From: an uncultured Helicobacter sp. | Lineage (GTDB): Bacteria > Campylobacterota > Campylobacteria > Campylobacterales > Helicobacteraceae | DNA length: 64,000 nt | NCBI RefSeq assembly: GCF_910577135.1 | Contig: NZ_CAJTLL010000007.1 | Span: 1 to 64,000 of the forward strand | Direction: 5' to 3' | Shown here: in pieces, positions 53,245 through 60,953 of the stretch | How positions within the stretch are numbered: the stretch's first letter is position 1 | Layout of the letters: every line of letters begins with the position of its first letter | Position numbers and translations under genes: made by a program | Notes under the pieces: generated by a model | Told to the model about the DNA's origin: nothing | What the model saw: only the letters and a program-made list of their open reading frames with translations | Databases searched by the model: none

Positions 53245-54474
53245 GTGCTAAAGCATATTTTTCAGACAAGTATATTTCTTTTAGCACTTTGTGTATGTGC
53301 GTGGTGGTGCATCGATAGTGATAATACCCCAAGCCCACATATTGATTTCTCAAAGCATACTTTGCATTTACCCGATACTAGCCCTTATAATGTTTATAAC
53401 GACATTATATATTTTGATATTCCAAATAGTGAGGCTTCTGCTCACGCAAGTGCGATAGCAAATGTAAGCAATGTAAGCGATAAGTATTTGATGTTGCTCT
53501 ATTTTGCTGGGAGTAGAGAGGGGGCTAGAGATGTGGGGATTTATCAAAGTTTTTTTACCTTTAATAAAAATAACAAAAATGTAAAAGAACAAGATTCGCA
53601 AATCGGCAAATGGAGTGAGCCTCAAAAGATTTTAGATGCGCCTTTGCTTTCAAATCTTAGTGGTAAATTTATTAAAAAGCTAGGGAATCCTGTAACCTTT
53701 GTAGATACGCAAGGGCGGACACATCTTTTTGTTGTTGGCGTGAGTATGGGCGGGTGGGCGACAAGCAAAATCTATCACCTTATGTTTAAAGATAATCTTT
53801 CTAGTTTGCAATACCTTAGAGAATTGCATTTAAGTCCATTTTTGAATTTCTCTCACCTTGTTCGCACGCCTGCTATGCTCAAAGATGATGGCGGATTTAT
53901 CTTGCCAATCTACCACGAGTTAGCGCGTAAATATCCGCTTTTGCTTGATTTTAATCATCATTTAGATATAGATTCTATCTTTATCCTCCCACCGCAGAAT
54001 CTCTCCCAGCTTCAGCCGAGCTTTGTCCCGCTAGATAGCCATTCAACCATAGGGGTTTATAGGAATCATAAAGTGCTAAATGATGTGATGCAAGTGATTG
54101 AGTGTGCGCCTTTGTGTAAGCATTCAAAGCCAAGCAATTTGCGCAACTATGACGCCTCATCTGTGCTATTTAATGCCCTAGATTCTACATTTTTACTGCA
54201 CAATCAAAGCTCTCGCCCACAGGGCAATAAACGCGAGGAGCTATGGCTATATATGTTTGATAGGCAAAGCCAAGAGAGCGAATCTATTGACTTTATACCT
54301 CTTCTGCGCCTTGATGTGTTGCTTGATAGCGAGGTGTCTTATCCTAGTGTGGCATTAGATAGGGATTTTGCCTATATTGCTTATACGTATGGGCGCAAAC
54401 ATATCCGCGTGAGCTTTGTGCCAAAGAGTATGCTTAAAGCAAAGCTAAAAATAGCAAGTGAGGCTATGCAATGA
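53245..54474 (+). CDS. Sialidase-like protein, probable catalytic part of a Kdo hydrolase (HP0580-like)
   Basis: A 409-residue protein with an N-terminal membrane/signal helix (about 5-22). A six-bladed-propeller sialidase-like domain follows: YFAGSREGARDVGIYQSFF (Arg in the first blade), the Asp-box-like KLGNPVTFVDTQGRTHLF, and DGGFILPIYHELARKY. In H. pylori HP0580 with the membrane protein HP0579 removes the outer Kdo of LPS. Sequence type and partner gene order here fit that pair; this identification rests on memory. Start GTG at 53245. Overlaps the next gene by four bases. Confidence 0.78.
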   Translation: MLKHIFQTSIFLLALCVCAWWCIDSDNTPSPHIDFSKHTLHLPDTSPYNVYNDIIYFDIPNSEASAHASAIANVSNVSDKYLMLLYFAGSREGARDVGIYQSFFTFNKNNKNVKEQDSQIGKWSEPQKILDAPLLSNLSGKFIKKLGNPVTFVDTQGRTHLFVVGVSMGGWATSKIYHLMFKDNLSSLQYLRELHLSPFLNFSHLVRTPAMLKDDGGFILPIYHELARKYPLLLDFNHHLDIDSIFILPPQNLSQLQPSFVPLDSHSTIGVYRNHKVLNDVMQVIECAPLCKHSKPSNLRNYDASSVLFNALDSTFLLHNQSSRPQGNKREELWLYMFDRQSQESESIDFIPLLRLDVLLDSEVSYPSVALDRDFAYIAYTYGRKHIRVSFVPKSMLKAKLKIASEAMQ

Positions 54475-55094
54475 ATCTTGCTGTATGTGTGGCGATAAAT
54501 ATCGTCACTCTTTGTGGCGTGATGTATTTCTCCTGCTTTGTGAATCTAAAGCCTAGTGTGCGATATGCCTTAGTCCTTGTGTGGCTTGTGCTATTTAATA
54601 TGCCATTATATGAATGGAGTATGTGCGATTATGTCTATGCACTTTTTGATGTGCCAAGCGTTATGCTTGTACTTATAAGTCTATGGTGGCTTGTAGGCTT
54701 TATGTGGCAATCTCTAAAGATTCAAAGCCATAGATATGAGAGATTGGCAAATATGAGAATCTTTCCTCCTTTTGTGCAGTGCGTATGGATTATTTTCGGT
54801 ATCGTGCTTTATATGGGTTTTTTGGGCTTTTGGGGTGTGGATATTTACCATTTAGAGTTTAAAATTTTGGTTTTTATTCTTTGTATTTTGGGCGTTATTG
54901 TTTATAGCGTATCCCCATTGAGTGCGTATGGATTAATTTTCTGTATGGTGGCGTATCAATTAGAGATTTTAGGGGATATACATATTGTTTATTATTACAT
55001 TGACCCTTTTTTGTGGGTAGGGTGTATTCTAGCAGTTTTAATACGCATTTGTAAGCTTTTGATTAAACATTACGGAGGAAAGAATGAAAGATAA
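54471..55094 (+). CDS. Integral membrane partner of the probable Kdo hydrolase (HP0579-like)
   Basis: A 207-residue protein with about six to seven hydrophobic helices and little else (for example VCVAINIVTLCGVMYFSCFV, VQCVWIIFGIVLYMGFLGFW). It has no catalytic motif that I recognise. It follows the sialidase-like gene with an ATGA overlap and overlaps the next gene by 11 bases. In H. pylori both proteins of the pair are needed for Kdo removal. Confidence 0.72.
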   Translation: MNLAVCVAINIVTLCGVMYFSCFVNLKPSVRYALVLVWLVLFNMPLYEWSMCDYVYALFDVPSVMLVLISLWWLVGFMWQSLKIQSHRYERLANMRIFPPFVQCVWIIFGIVLYMGFLGFWGVDIYHLEFKILVFILCILGVIVYSVSPLSAYGLIFCMVAYQLEILGDIHIVYYYIDPFLWVGCILAVLIRICKLLIKHYGGKNER

Positions 55095-57141
55095 ATGGCT
55101 TGAAAAATTGCTCGTCCAATCCATTTGTTTCGCTATATTTTTATTTGTCTTGTTTTTTGTGCTAAAGCTTTGCTTTGTGCTGTATAGTGGCGTGTATCAT
55201 AATGCCATAGGGGAAGTAAAGCATTTTGGAGAATATATTAATACCTTTATTAATGGTTTGCGATACGACTCTCGCAATATCGCGGCTTTTAGCATTACAT
55301 ATTTTCTAGTGGGTTTAGTCTTTTTTTGGAGTAATGTACGTTATTTCGTGCTATGGATTTATGCCTTTCTTGTGAGTGTTGTGAGTATTTTTATAGGCAT
55401 TGCAGAGATTGTATTTTATGAGATTTTTGATGATGTGTTTAATGCTAATCTTTTGGGCTTAATTTTTGATGACCAAAAGGCTATTTTCCATACGGGTATC
55501 AGTGGGCAGTATGGAATCACATTTAAGGTTATAGTATGGCTTTTGCTTAGTTTGATCTTTATGTGGGCTTATACAAAGATTTTTGGCTCGATTGCACGTG
55601 AATATGGAAACGACCCGCTAAGTTCTATCCGCTCTCGCTCTTATAGGAAAGAATCTTATCTTGTGTGTGGGGTGCTCTTTGTCATATTTGGCTTATTTAT
55701 GATGATTTGTATCAATTCTGCCTTAAGCTTTAAGGGTGTGAGTTTAGACCAAGTTATCAAACCTGTTGAAAATAACTTTTTACGTAAAGCCTCGCCTGGA
55801 GCTTTAAGAGATTTATATCTTGTATATAATGGATATACAAAAATTTCTAATTCTAAATTTAGCGATTACACTACTCAAAGTCCATTAGAAGTGGTGAGGG
55901 AATACTTTGGGCTTGATTCTAAAGAGCCTTCTTATAACCTTAAAGACTTACTTGCAAAAAAGGTGAATAATACTACCGGCGGGAAAAAGATAGATTATAT
56001 ATTCTATATCATAGCAGAATCTTTAAGCGAGTGGCACTTTGATGAGGATTTTGATGAGATTGGTTTGACATCGGGGCTAAAGTCTTTGGTAGATGGCAAT
56101 CACGGTGTGAAGATTGGCATATTTTTGGAAAATGCGGGTTCTACGATTAAAAGTATGGACGTGCATCTCACAGGGCTTTTCCAAACAGAGATTCCTGTCA
56201 ATTCTATGCTTGGCACATTGCAACCTTTTATCACCGCACCCGGCGAGATTATGAAGGATTTAGGATATAAGAATAACTTTTATTATGGTGGGAGTGGCAT
56301 TTGGCAGAAGCTTGACCAATACAGCTCTTCACAGGGCTTTGAAAAAATGTATTACAGCACTCACATTATTAATAATGCAAAGCTAAATGATTATTCCTCT
56401 CCTTATGAGGGGTTATGGGGGGCGTATGATCATCATCTTTTTGCATTTATAAAGGATAATGTCTTTAAAGAGCGCAACGTCCCTAGTTTCAATATGATTC
56501 TCACTACTTCTAATCACCCTCCTTATGATGTGCCTTTGGAGCAGTTTGGTGTGCCGCTTGATAGAATCGAGCAGTTCTTTGCCCATAATGCTAAGTATAA
56601 AGACAAAAGTGCGCGATTAATTGGGCATATTTGGTATGAAGATAAGGCTATCACACAATTTATCCGTGAGATTTCTCGTGTGCTACCTAATTCGCTTTTT
56701 GTCATTACAGGCGATCATTATGATAGGGAATATCCAAAACAAGGTTTGGCAATCAAAGTAAGCAATGCTGTGCCGTTTATTATCTATTCGCCTATGCTTG
56801 AGATAAAAAAGAATACCAATGTCGGCTCACATATTGATATTACGCCAAGTATAGTGGAGCTTGTTGCACCGCATAATTATACATATCATAGTTTTGGTAC
56901 ACCGCTTGTGAGTAATGATAATATCGCACTGAGCGAGAAAAATAGTGCATTGGGATATTTTGCCATAGCCACGGATAGGTTTATTTATAATAAGGATGGC
57001 ACGATAGAGTATTTTCACGATGGCACAGCACGCAATAATGATAAACAGAGCGCACAAGCACTCTATAAAAAGCTCCAACAAGCCACAGCATTGAGCTGGT
57101 GGATTCTCAAAAATGGTTATGAAGTTAAAGAGATACCTTAA
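55084..57141 (+). CDS. LtaS-like sulfatase-fold membrane enzyme
   Basis: A 685-residue protein with five N-terminal helices (about 10-225) and a large extracytoplasmic alkaline-phosphatase-superfamily domain. Metal/catalytic residues fit the LTA synthase type: Glu in IIAESLSEWH (near 313), the nucleophile Thr in NAGSTIKSMD (near 357), and Asp-His in VITGDHYDRE (near 544). HPPYDVPLE is also typical. Such enzymes transfer phosphoglycerol or phosphoethanolamine to glycans or lipids. Being coupled to the Kdo hydrolase pair, it probably modifies LPS or a related polymer; the donor is unknown. AGGAAAG precedes the ATG. Confidence 0.85.
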   Translation: MKDKWLEKLLVQSICFAIFLFVLFFVLKLCFVLYSGVYHNAIGEVKHFGEYINTFINGLRYDSRNIAAFSITYFLVGLVFFWSNVRYFVLWIYAFLVSVVSIFIGIAEIVFYEIFDDVFNANLLGLIFDDQKAIFHTGISGQYGITFKVIVWLLLSLIFMWAYTKIFGSIAREYGNDPLSSIRSRSYRKESYLVCGVLFVIFGLFMMICINSALSFKGVSLDQVIKPVENNFLRKASPGALRDLYLVYNGYTKISNSKFSDYTTQSPLEVVREYFGLDSKEPSYNLKDLLAKKVNNTTGGKKIDYIFYIIAESLSEWHFDEDFDEIGLTSGLKSLVDGNHGVKIGIFLENAGSTIKSMDVHLTGLFQTEIPVNSMLGTLQPFITAPGEIMKDLGYKNNFYYGGSGIWQKLDQYSSSQGFEKMYYSTHIINNAKLNDYSSPYEGLWGAYDHHLFAFIKDNVFKERNVPSFNMILTTSNHPPYDVPLEQFGVPLDRIEQFFAHNAKYKDKSARLIGHIWYEDKAITQFIREISRVLPNSLFVITGDHYDREYPKQGLAIKVSNAVPFIIYSPMLEIKKNTNVGSHIDITPSIVELVAPHNYTYHSFGTPLVSNDNIALSEKNSALGYFAIATDRFIYNKDGTIEYFHDGTARNNDKQSAQALYKKLQQATALSWWILKNGYEVKEIP

Positions 57142-57143
57142 GA

Positions 57144-57920
57144 GTGGATAAAAATCATTGGCTACGTGAGAGTAGCGATGGGAGCTTGAGCGCGTATAAT
57201 GAAGCATTTGGCGAATGCTATCATAGCTTGAGAGATGGCGCACTGAATGAAAGCCTTTATAAGCATGTTTATCCTGCATTGCAGCATATCCAATCAGTTT
57301 TTTTAGAGCTGCCACATATATTATGTGCGCTTGATATATGCTTTGGCTTAGGGTATAACAGCTTTGCTCTTATAGCGACTTTAGCACAGAGAGGCTATAA
57401 GGGTAAGCTGAGAATCTACTCTCCCGAGCAAGATAGTGCGATATTTAGCGCATTGCGTGATTTTGCATATCCGCCATTGATGAGCGCATACCACAATGAG
57501 ATAGATAAGATTCTTTGCTTTTTTGCCCAAAGCCCCTGTAATGTGATAAGTATGTATGCTTTTAAAATAGAGGATATGGAATGTGAAATGTATATTTACA
57601 AGGGCGATGCGTTAGATATGTTAAATTCCCTCCCGCAAGAAGCGTTTCATATCATTTTTCAAGATGCCTTTAGTCCAAAGAAGAATCCTGCCCTATGGAG
57701 CGAAACATATTTTTGTAGTTTATATAAACTTTTGCACTCACAAGGCATTATTACTACCTATTCTCAAAGCAAGGCTATCCGCCAAAATGCTTATCGTGCA
57801 GGACTAAGGGTGTATAATTATGAGAGTGGCATTGTGCGCGGCGGCAGTGTGATGGGCAAAGATGATATTAGACTATCATCTTTAAATGGATTTATGATAC
57901 AGAATAAAGATGATTTGTAA
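57144..57920 (+). CDS. MnmC-like tRNA methyltransferase (MnmD type)
   Basis: A 258-residue protein with the N-terminal signature SAYNEAFGECYHSLRDGALNE of the MnmC methyltransferase family (tRNA 5-methylaminomethyl-2-thiouridine). The AdoMet site is ALDICFGLGYNSFALI, and IIFQDAFSPKKNPALWS corresponds to the D-F-P--NP-LW catalytic stretch. The FAD-dependent oxidase half of bifunctional MnmC is absent, so it is a stand-alone methyltransferase. GTG at 57144 starts two bases after the previous stop. It is last in the operon. Confidence 0.85.
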   Translation: MDKNHWLRESSDGSLSAYNEAFGECYHSLRDGALNESLYKHVYPALQHIQSVFLELPHILCALDICFGLGYNSFALIATLAQRGYKGKLRIYSPEQDSAIFSALRDFAYPPLMSAYHNEIDKILCFFAQSPCNVISMYAFKIEDMECEMYIYKGDALDMLNSLPQEAFHIIFQDAFSPKKNPALWSETYFCSLYKLLHSQGIITTYSQSKAIRQNAYRAGLRVYNYESGIVRGGSVMGKDDIRLSSLNGFMIQNKDDL

Positions 57921-58211
57921 ATGCAGAAATAGCAAGAATCTATTGATATCTGGAGAGGAAGCGAATACAATAAACTCATTTTTACCCCCCCCCCCTCAAT
58001 TTTTGTAAAAAATAATAAAGAATCTAGATCTTTAAAGAAAGCAATATTTATTTAAAAAAAGTCAAATAAAATTTAAAAAAATATAAAATTAATATTTTAA
58101 ATTTAATATATCATTAATTTATTCGATAAATATATTTAGTATAATTAAAATTTAAAAATAATTTTTATGAAGAGTTTTAATACTAAAGGGTTTGTGGAAG
58201 GTAAGCATAAA
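57921..58211. other. Non-coding, very A+T-rich stretch with a C11 tract
   Basis: No gene is recognised. After the C tract the DNA from about 58000 to 58185 is almost entirely A and T, with many short T- and A-runs, suggesting a curved or easily melted segment. The minus strand could read ATG after the G-run (GGGGG...TAAAAATG), but this frame runs antisense through mnmC and is probably spurious. Confidence 0.4.
57985..57995 (+). repeat. Homopolymeric C11 tract
   Basis: Eleven consecutive C in an otherwise low-G+C context, 65 nt after the mnmC-like stop. In Helicobacter and Campylobacter such tracts slip and cause phase variation. Here no intact ORF spans it, so any effect would be on a promoter, leader or a decayed gene. 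Confidence 0.6.
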
Positions 58212-58289
58212 TGGTCGGAGTAGCGGGATTCAAACCCACGACCTCACCCACCCCAAGGGTGCGCGCTAATCAGGCTGCGCTATACTCCG
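58212..58289 (-). tRNA. tRNA-Pro(GGG)
   Basis: A 78-nt cloverleaf with encoded CCA on the minus strand. The acceptor is CGGAGTA/TACTCCG; the D-arm GCGC-AGCCTGATTA-GCGC; the anticodon arm CACCC-TTGGGGT-GGGTG gives anticodon GGG; the T-arm is GTGGG-TTTGAAT-CCCGC. Two normally invariant bases differ together: position 19 is A (not G) and position 56 is T (not C), so the elbow pair would be A19-U56. Confidence 0.93.
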
Positions 58290-58345
58290 CCTTCTTAAAA
58301 GGGTGGTATTATAGCGAATTTTAGTAACATACTCTAGCTTTCTTT

Positions 58346-58360
58346 GGGAATGCAAATTGC
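58346..58360 (+). promoter_or_regulatory. Possible sigma-54 promoter upstream of flgI
   Basis: GGGAATGCAAATTGC matches the TGGCAC-N5-TTGC consensus at GG, A and TTGC with the required ten bases between GG and GC. It would start transcription about 20 nt before the ribosome-binding site. The -24 half is imperfect. Confidence 0.3.
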
Positions 58361-58402
58361 TTTGCTTAGTTGTGTTGTGATATGAAAGCCAAGGAAAGCA
58401 TT

Positions 58403-59443
58403 ATGAAAGTATTAAATAGATATATCTTTGGGGCTATATGGATATGGCTTAGCATAACTTGTCTTTATGGGCAAAAATTAAGTGAAGTAGCTCAAATTGT
58501 AGGTATTAGAGAAAATAGTCTCGTGGGCTATGGATTAGTTATAGGGCTAAATGGCACAGGCGATAAGAGCGGCTCAAAATTCACTATGCAGAGTGTGGCC
58601 AATATGCTAGAGAGCGTGAATGTAAAGCTGTCTGCAAATGATATTAAGTCTAAAAATATTGCAGCTGTAATGGTAACAGCAAGCTTGCCTCCATTTGCAA
58701 GGCAGGGTGATAAGCTTGATATTTTAGTATCTTCTATTGGCGATGCGAAATCTATTCGTGGCGGAACACTTATTATGACCCCATTAACTGGGGTTGATGG
58801 CAATATTTATGCCCTTGCGCAAGGAAGTATTACCTCAGGTGAGGGGGCAAGCACATTATCTGGAAGCATTATAGATGGGGCGATTGTAGAACGTGAAGTA
58901 AGCTATAACCTCTATAATCAAAAAAATGCAACACTTAGTCTTAAAACATCAGATTTACAGAATGCCATTAAGATTCAGCAGGCTTTGAATAGTGTTTTTG
59001 CCGACGCGGTGGCGGTGGCTGTCGATGCACGCACTATTAGACTAAGTAAGCCTGACAACTTAAGTATGGTAGAATTTTTAGCTTTGGTTGAGGAAGTGGA
59101 GATAGATTATTCTCATAAAGAAAAAATCGTTATTGATGAGAAGTCTGGCACGATTATCGCAGGTGTGGGGATTACTATTGAGCCTGTGGTTATTACACAC
59201 GGGGATATTACAATTAAGGTTTCTAATGAAATGGTTGAAGATGCCAATGCATTAGTGATTGATGATAGTGCAGTTTTAAGCCAATCCCAAGGCACAATTA
59301 GCAGTACAAATGGCACAAAGCCCACCGTTTCAAGTGTAGTGAAAGCATTACAAAAACTGGGTGCTAGCCCACGTAATGTTATACTTATACTAGAGAGTAT
59401 GAAAAGATCGGGTGCATTACGAGCAGAGATTGAGGTAATGTAA
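58403..59443 (+). CDS. flgI: Flagellar P-ring protein FlgI
   Basis: A 346-residue periplasmic protein forming the P ring in the peptidoglycan layer around the flagellar rod. It has a signal peptide (about 1-20, ending LYG). Family motifs: LVGYGLVIGLNGTGDKSG, ARQGDKLDILVSSIGDAKS, GGTLIMTPLTGVDG, and VSSVVKALQKLGASPRN near the C-terminus. ATG at 58403 is chosen because AAGGA lies seven bases before it and the signal peptide then has normal length. It heads the flgI-flgJ-flgS group. Confidence 0.95.
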   Translation: MKVLNRYIFGAIWIWLSITCLYGQKLSEVAQIVGIRENSLVGYGLVIGLNGTGDKSGSKFTMQSVANMLESVNVKLSANDIKSKNIAAVMVTASLPPFARQGDKLDILVSSIGDAKSIRGGTLIMTPLTGVDGNIYALAQGSITSGEGASTLSGSIIDGAIVEREVSYNLYNQKNATLSLKTSDLQNAIKIQQALNSVFADAVAVAVDARTIRLSKPDNLSMVEFLALVEEVEIDYSHKEKIVIDEKSGTIIAGVGITIEPVVITHGDITIKVSNEMVEDANALVIDDSAVLSQSQGTISSTNGTKPTVSSVVKALQKLGASPRNVILILESMKRSGALRAEIEVM

Positions 59444-59479
59444 AAATGAGATTTGAATATAAGATTCTAGGAGCGCAAA

Positions 59480-59848
59480 ATGAATATTGATACATCTATG
59501 GCAATGATGAATTTTTACAATACAAAAGAAAATAGCATAGCCAAAGCACGACTTGAAGAGCAGAAGACAGACGCAGCACTTAGAGAGCAAACAGACCAAT
59601 TTGAATCTATTTTGCTTAAATTTATGCTTGAAAAGGCGATTAAAAATGATGATACACTCTATCCTAAGCAGCCCGGAAGTGATATATATCATTCAATGTA
59701 TATTGATCAATTAAGCCAAGAGCTAAGCGGTGGTTTTGGGTATAGCGAATTGCTTTTTAATTTTCTAAAAGAGCAACAAAATATGGAGAAAACTACTAAG
59801 AATCTTGCACATAGGGGAATAAAAAATCCGTATGGACAATCAAAATAG
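59480..59848 (+). CDS. flgJ: FlgJ-like rod-assembly protein (N-terminal domain only)
   Basis: A 122-residue protein equivalent to the rod-binding N-terminal domain of FlgJ (TDQFESILLKFMLEKAIKND, with SDIYHSMYIDQLSQELSGGF, G-GYSELLF). The muramidase domain of enterobacterial FlgJ is absent, as usual in Campylobacterota. It acts as rod cap/scaffold in the periplasm. It overlaps flgS by 17 bases. Confidence 0.85.
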   Translation: MNIDTSMAMMNFYNTKENSIAKARLEEQKTDAALREQTDQFESILLKFMLEKAIKNDDTLYPKQPGSDIYHSMYIDQLSQELSGGFGYSELLFNFLKEQQNMEKTTKNLAHRGIKNPYGQSK

Positions 59849-60890
59849 CTTTATTAACCCCGAGATTTTAGCACATCTTAGCAGTAGTGATAAAGGCATT
59901 TTGCTAGAGGCTTTAGATACACTTATACAAAGCACTTATGGCACGGAGCAAGAATTTAAAAAACTACAAAATGATTTTAATAGCCTTAAAGCACTCTATG
60001 AGTGGGTGCTTGAGCTTATCCCCCAAGCGATTTGCGTGATAGAATCCGATGGAAATGTGTTTTACCAAAATGTTAAAGCCAGTCAAATCGCAGATGTGTT
60101 TAAGGATATTGCGCATTTACAAGAGGGGGAGCACCAAGTGGAATATGAGGAGCAAAACTACCTTTTGCAAGTGAGTATTAAAAACGATAAAAAAGTGGTG
60201 AGTGCGACTAATATCACCAATCAAAAACGGCAGGAGCGATTAGCCTCTATGGGACAGATTTCCGCACATTTAGCACACGAAATACGCAATCCCATAGGCT
60301 CTATATCTTTGCTTACCTCAACGCTCTTAAGACGTGGTGAGCCGCAAATTGAAAGTGTTGTTTTAGAGATTAAAAAGGCGCTTTGGCGTGTGGAGCGACT
60401 GATTAATACGACTTTGTTTTGGACTAAGGGCGTCAAAGCGAATCGCGCATTATGTGCTTTGAGCGATTTAGAAAATGAGCTGCACGAAATTGTGGGGCAT
60501 TATACTTATTCTAAGCCTATTAATTTTGTCTTTGATTTACAGGGAGGGGGAGAGGAGCAGATTCTCGCGGATTTTGATTTGTTAAGCATTGTGCTGCAAA
60601 ATTTTCTCTCTAATGCTATTGACGCGATTGAGGAGGGCGAGTGTGAAGAGGGGCTAATCAATGTAAATTTTGCAAGCGATAATACATCTTGGTGTTTTAT
60701 ATTTAGCGATAATGGACAAGCCATTGCGGATAAAAATATGCTATTTGAGCCATTTAAAACTACCAAGTTAAAGGGTAATGGCTTGGGCTTGGCATTGTGT
60801 CAGCAGATTATCACCGCACATAATGGTTCTATTTCGCTTGAAGATAGTATGGAATCTAAAATTTTTTATGTAAGGATTGCTAAAAGCTAG
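59832..60890 (+). CDS. flgS: Flagellar sensor histidine kinase FlgS
   Basis: A 352-residue soluble NtrB-type kinase without membrane helices. It has a PAS-like region (about 50-120, LIPQAICVIESDGNVFYQN), the H box in SAHLAHEIRNPIGSIS (near residue 152), an N box (QNFLSNAIDAIEEG), the G1-like FSDNGQAI and the G2 box LKGNGLGLALCQQ. FlgS phosphorylates FlgR, which activates RpoN for middle flagellar genes. Location after flgI-flgJ matches H. pylori HP0246-HP0244. Confidence 0.92.
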   Translation: MDNQNSFINPEILAHLSSSDKGILLEALDTLIQSTYGTEQEFKKLQNDFNSLKALYEWVLELIPQAICVIESDGNVFYQNVKASQIADVFKDIAHLQEGEHQVEYEEQNYLLQVSIKNDKKVVSATNITNQKRQERLASMGQISAHLAHEIRNPIGSISLLTSTLLRRGEPQIESVVLEIKKALWRVERLINTTLFWTKGVKANRALCALSDLENELHEIVGHYTYSKPINFVFDLQGGGEEQILADFDLLSIVLQNFLSNAIDAIEEGECEEGLINVNFASDNTSWCFIFSDNGQAIADKNMLFEPFKTTKLKGNGLGLALCQQIITAHNGSISLEDSMESKIFYVRIAKS

Positions 60891-60898
60891 GTCTATAC

Positions 60899-60907
60899 TG
60901 CTATAAT
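60899..60907 (+). promoter_or_regulatory. Extended -10 (TGCTATAAT) for aroA-ispH
   Basis: A perfect TG-N-TATAAT 47 nt before the aroA ATG; AAGGAGA is the ribosome-binding site. Confidence 0.65.
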
Positions 60908-60953
60908 GCAGAGTTTATGAGATGGGTTAGCACGATTTGTTTAAGGAGACAAA

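Noticed and set aside
56827..57315. Minus-strand 162-codon ORF
   Set aside because: Antisense across the LtaS-like and MnmC-like genes, both with clear motifs; His/Cys/Ile-rich composition is typical of a shadow frame.
57921..58200. Replication origin suggested by the A+T-rich block
   Set aside because: No DnaA-box cluster (TTATCCACA-like) and no dnaA or ruvC-type neighbours; A+T richness alone is not enough.
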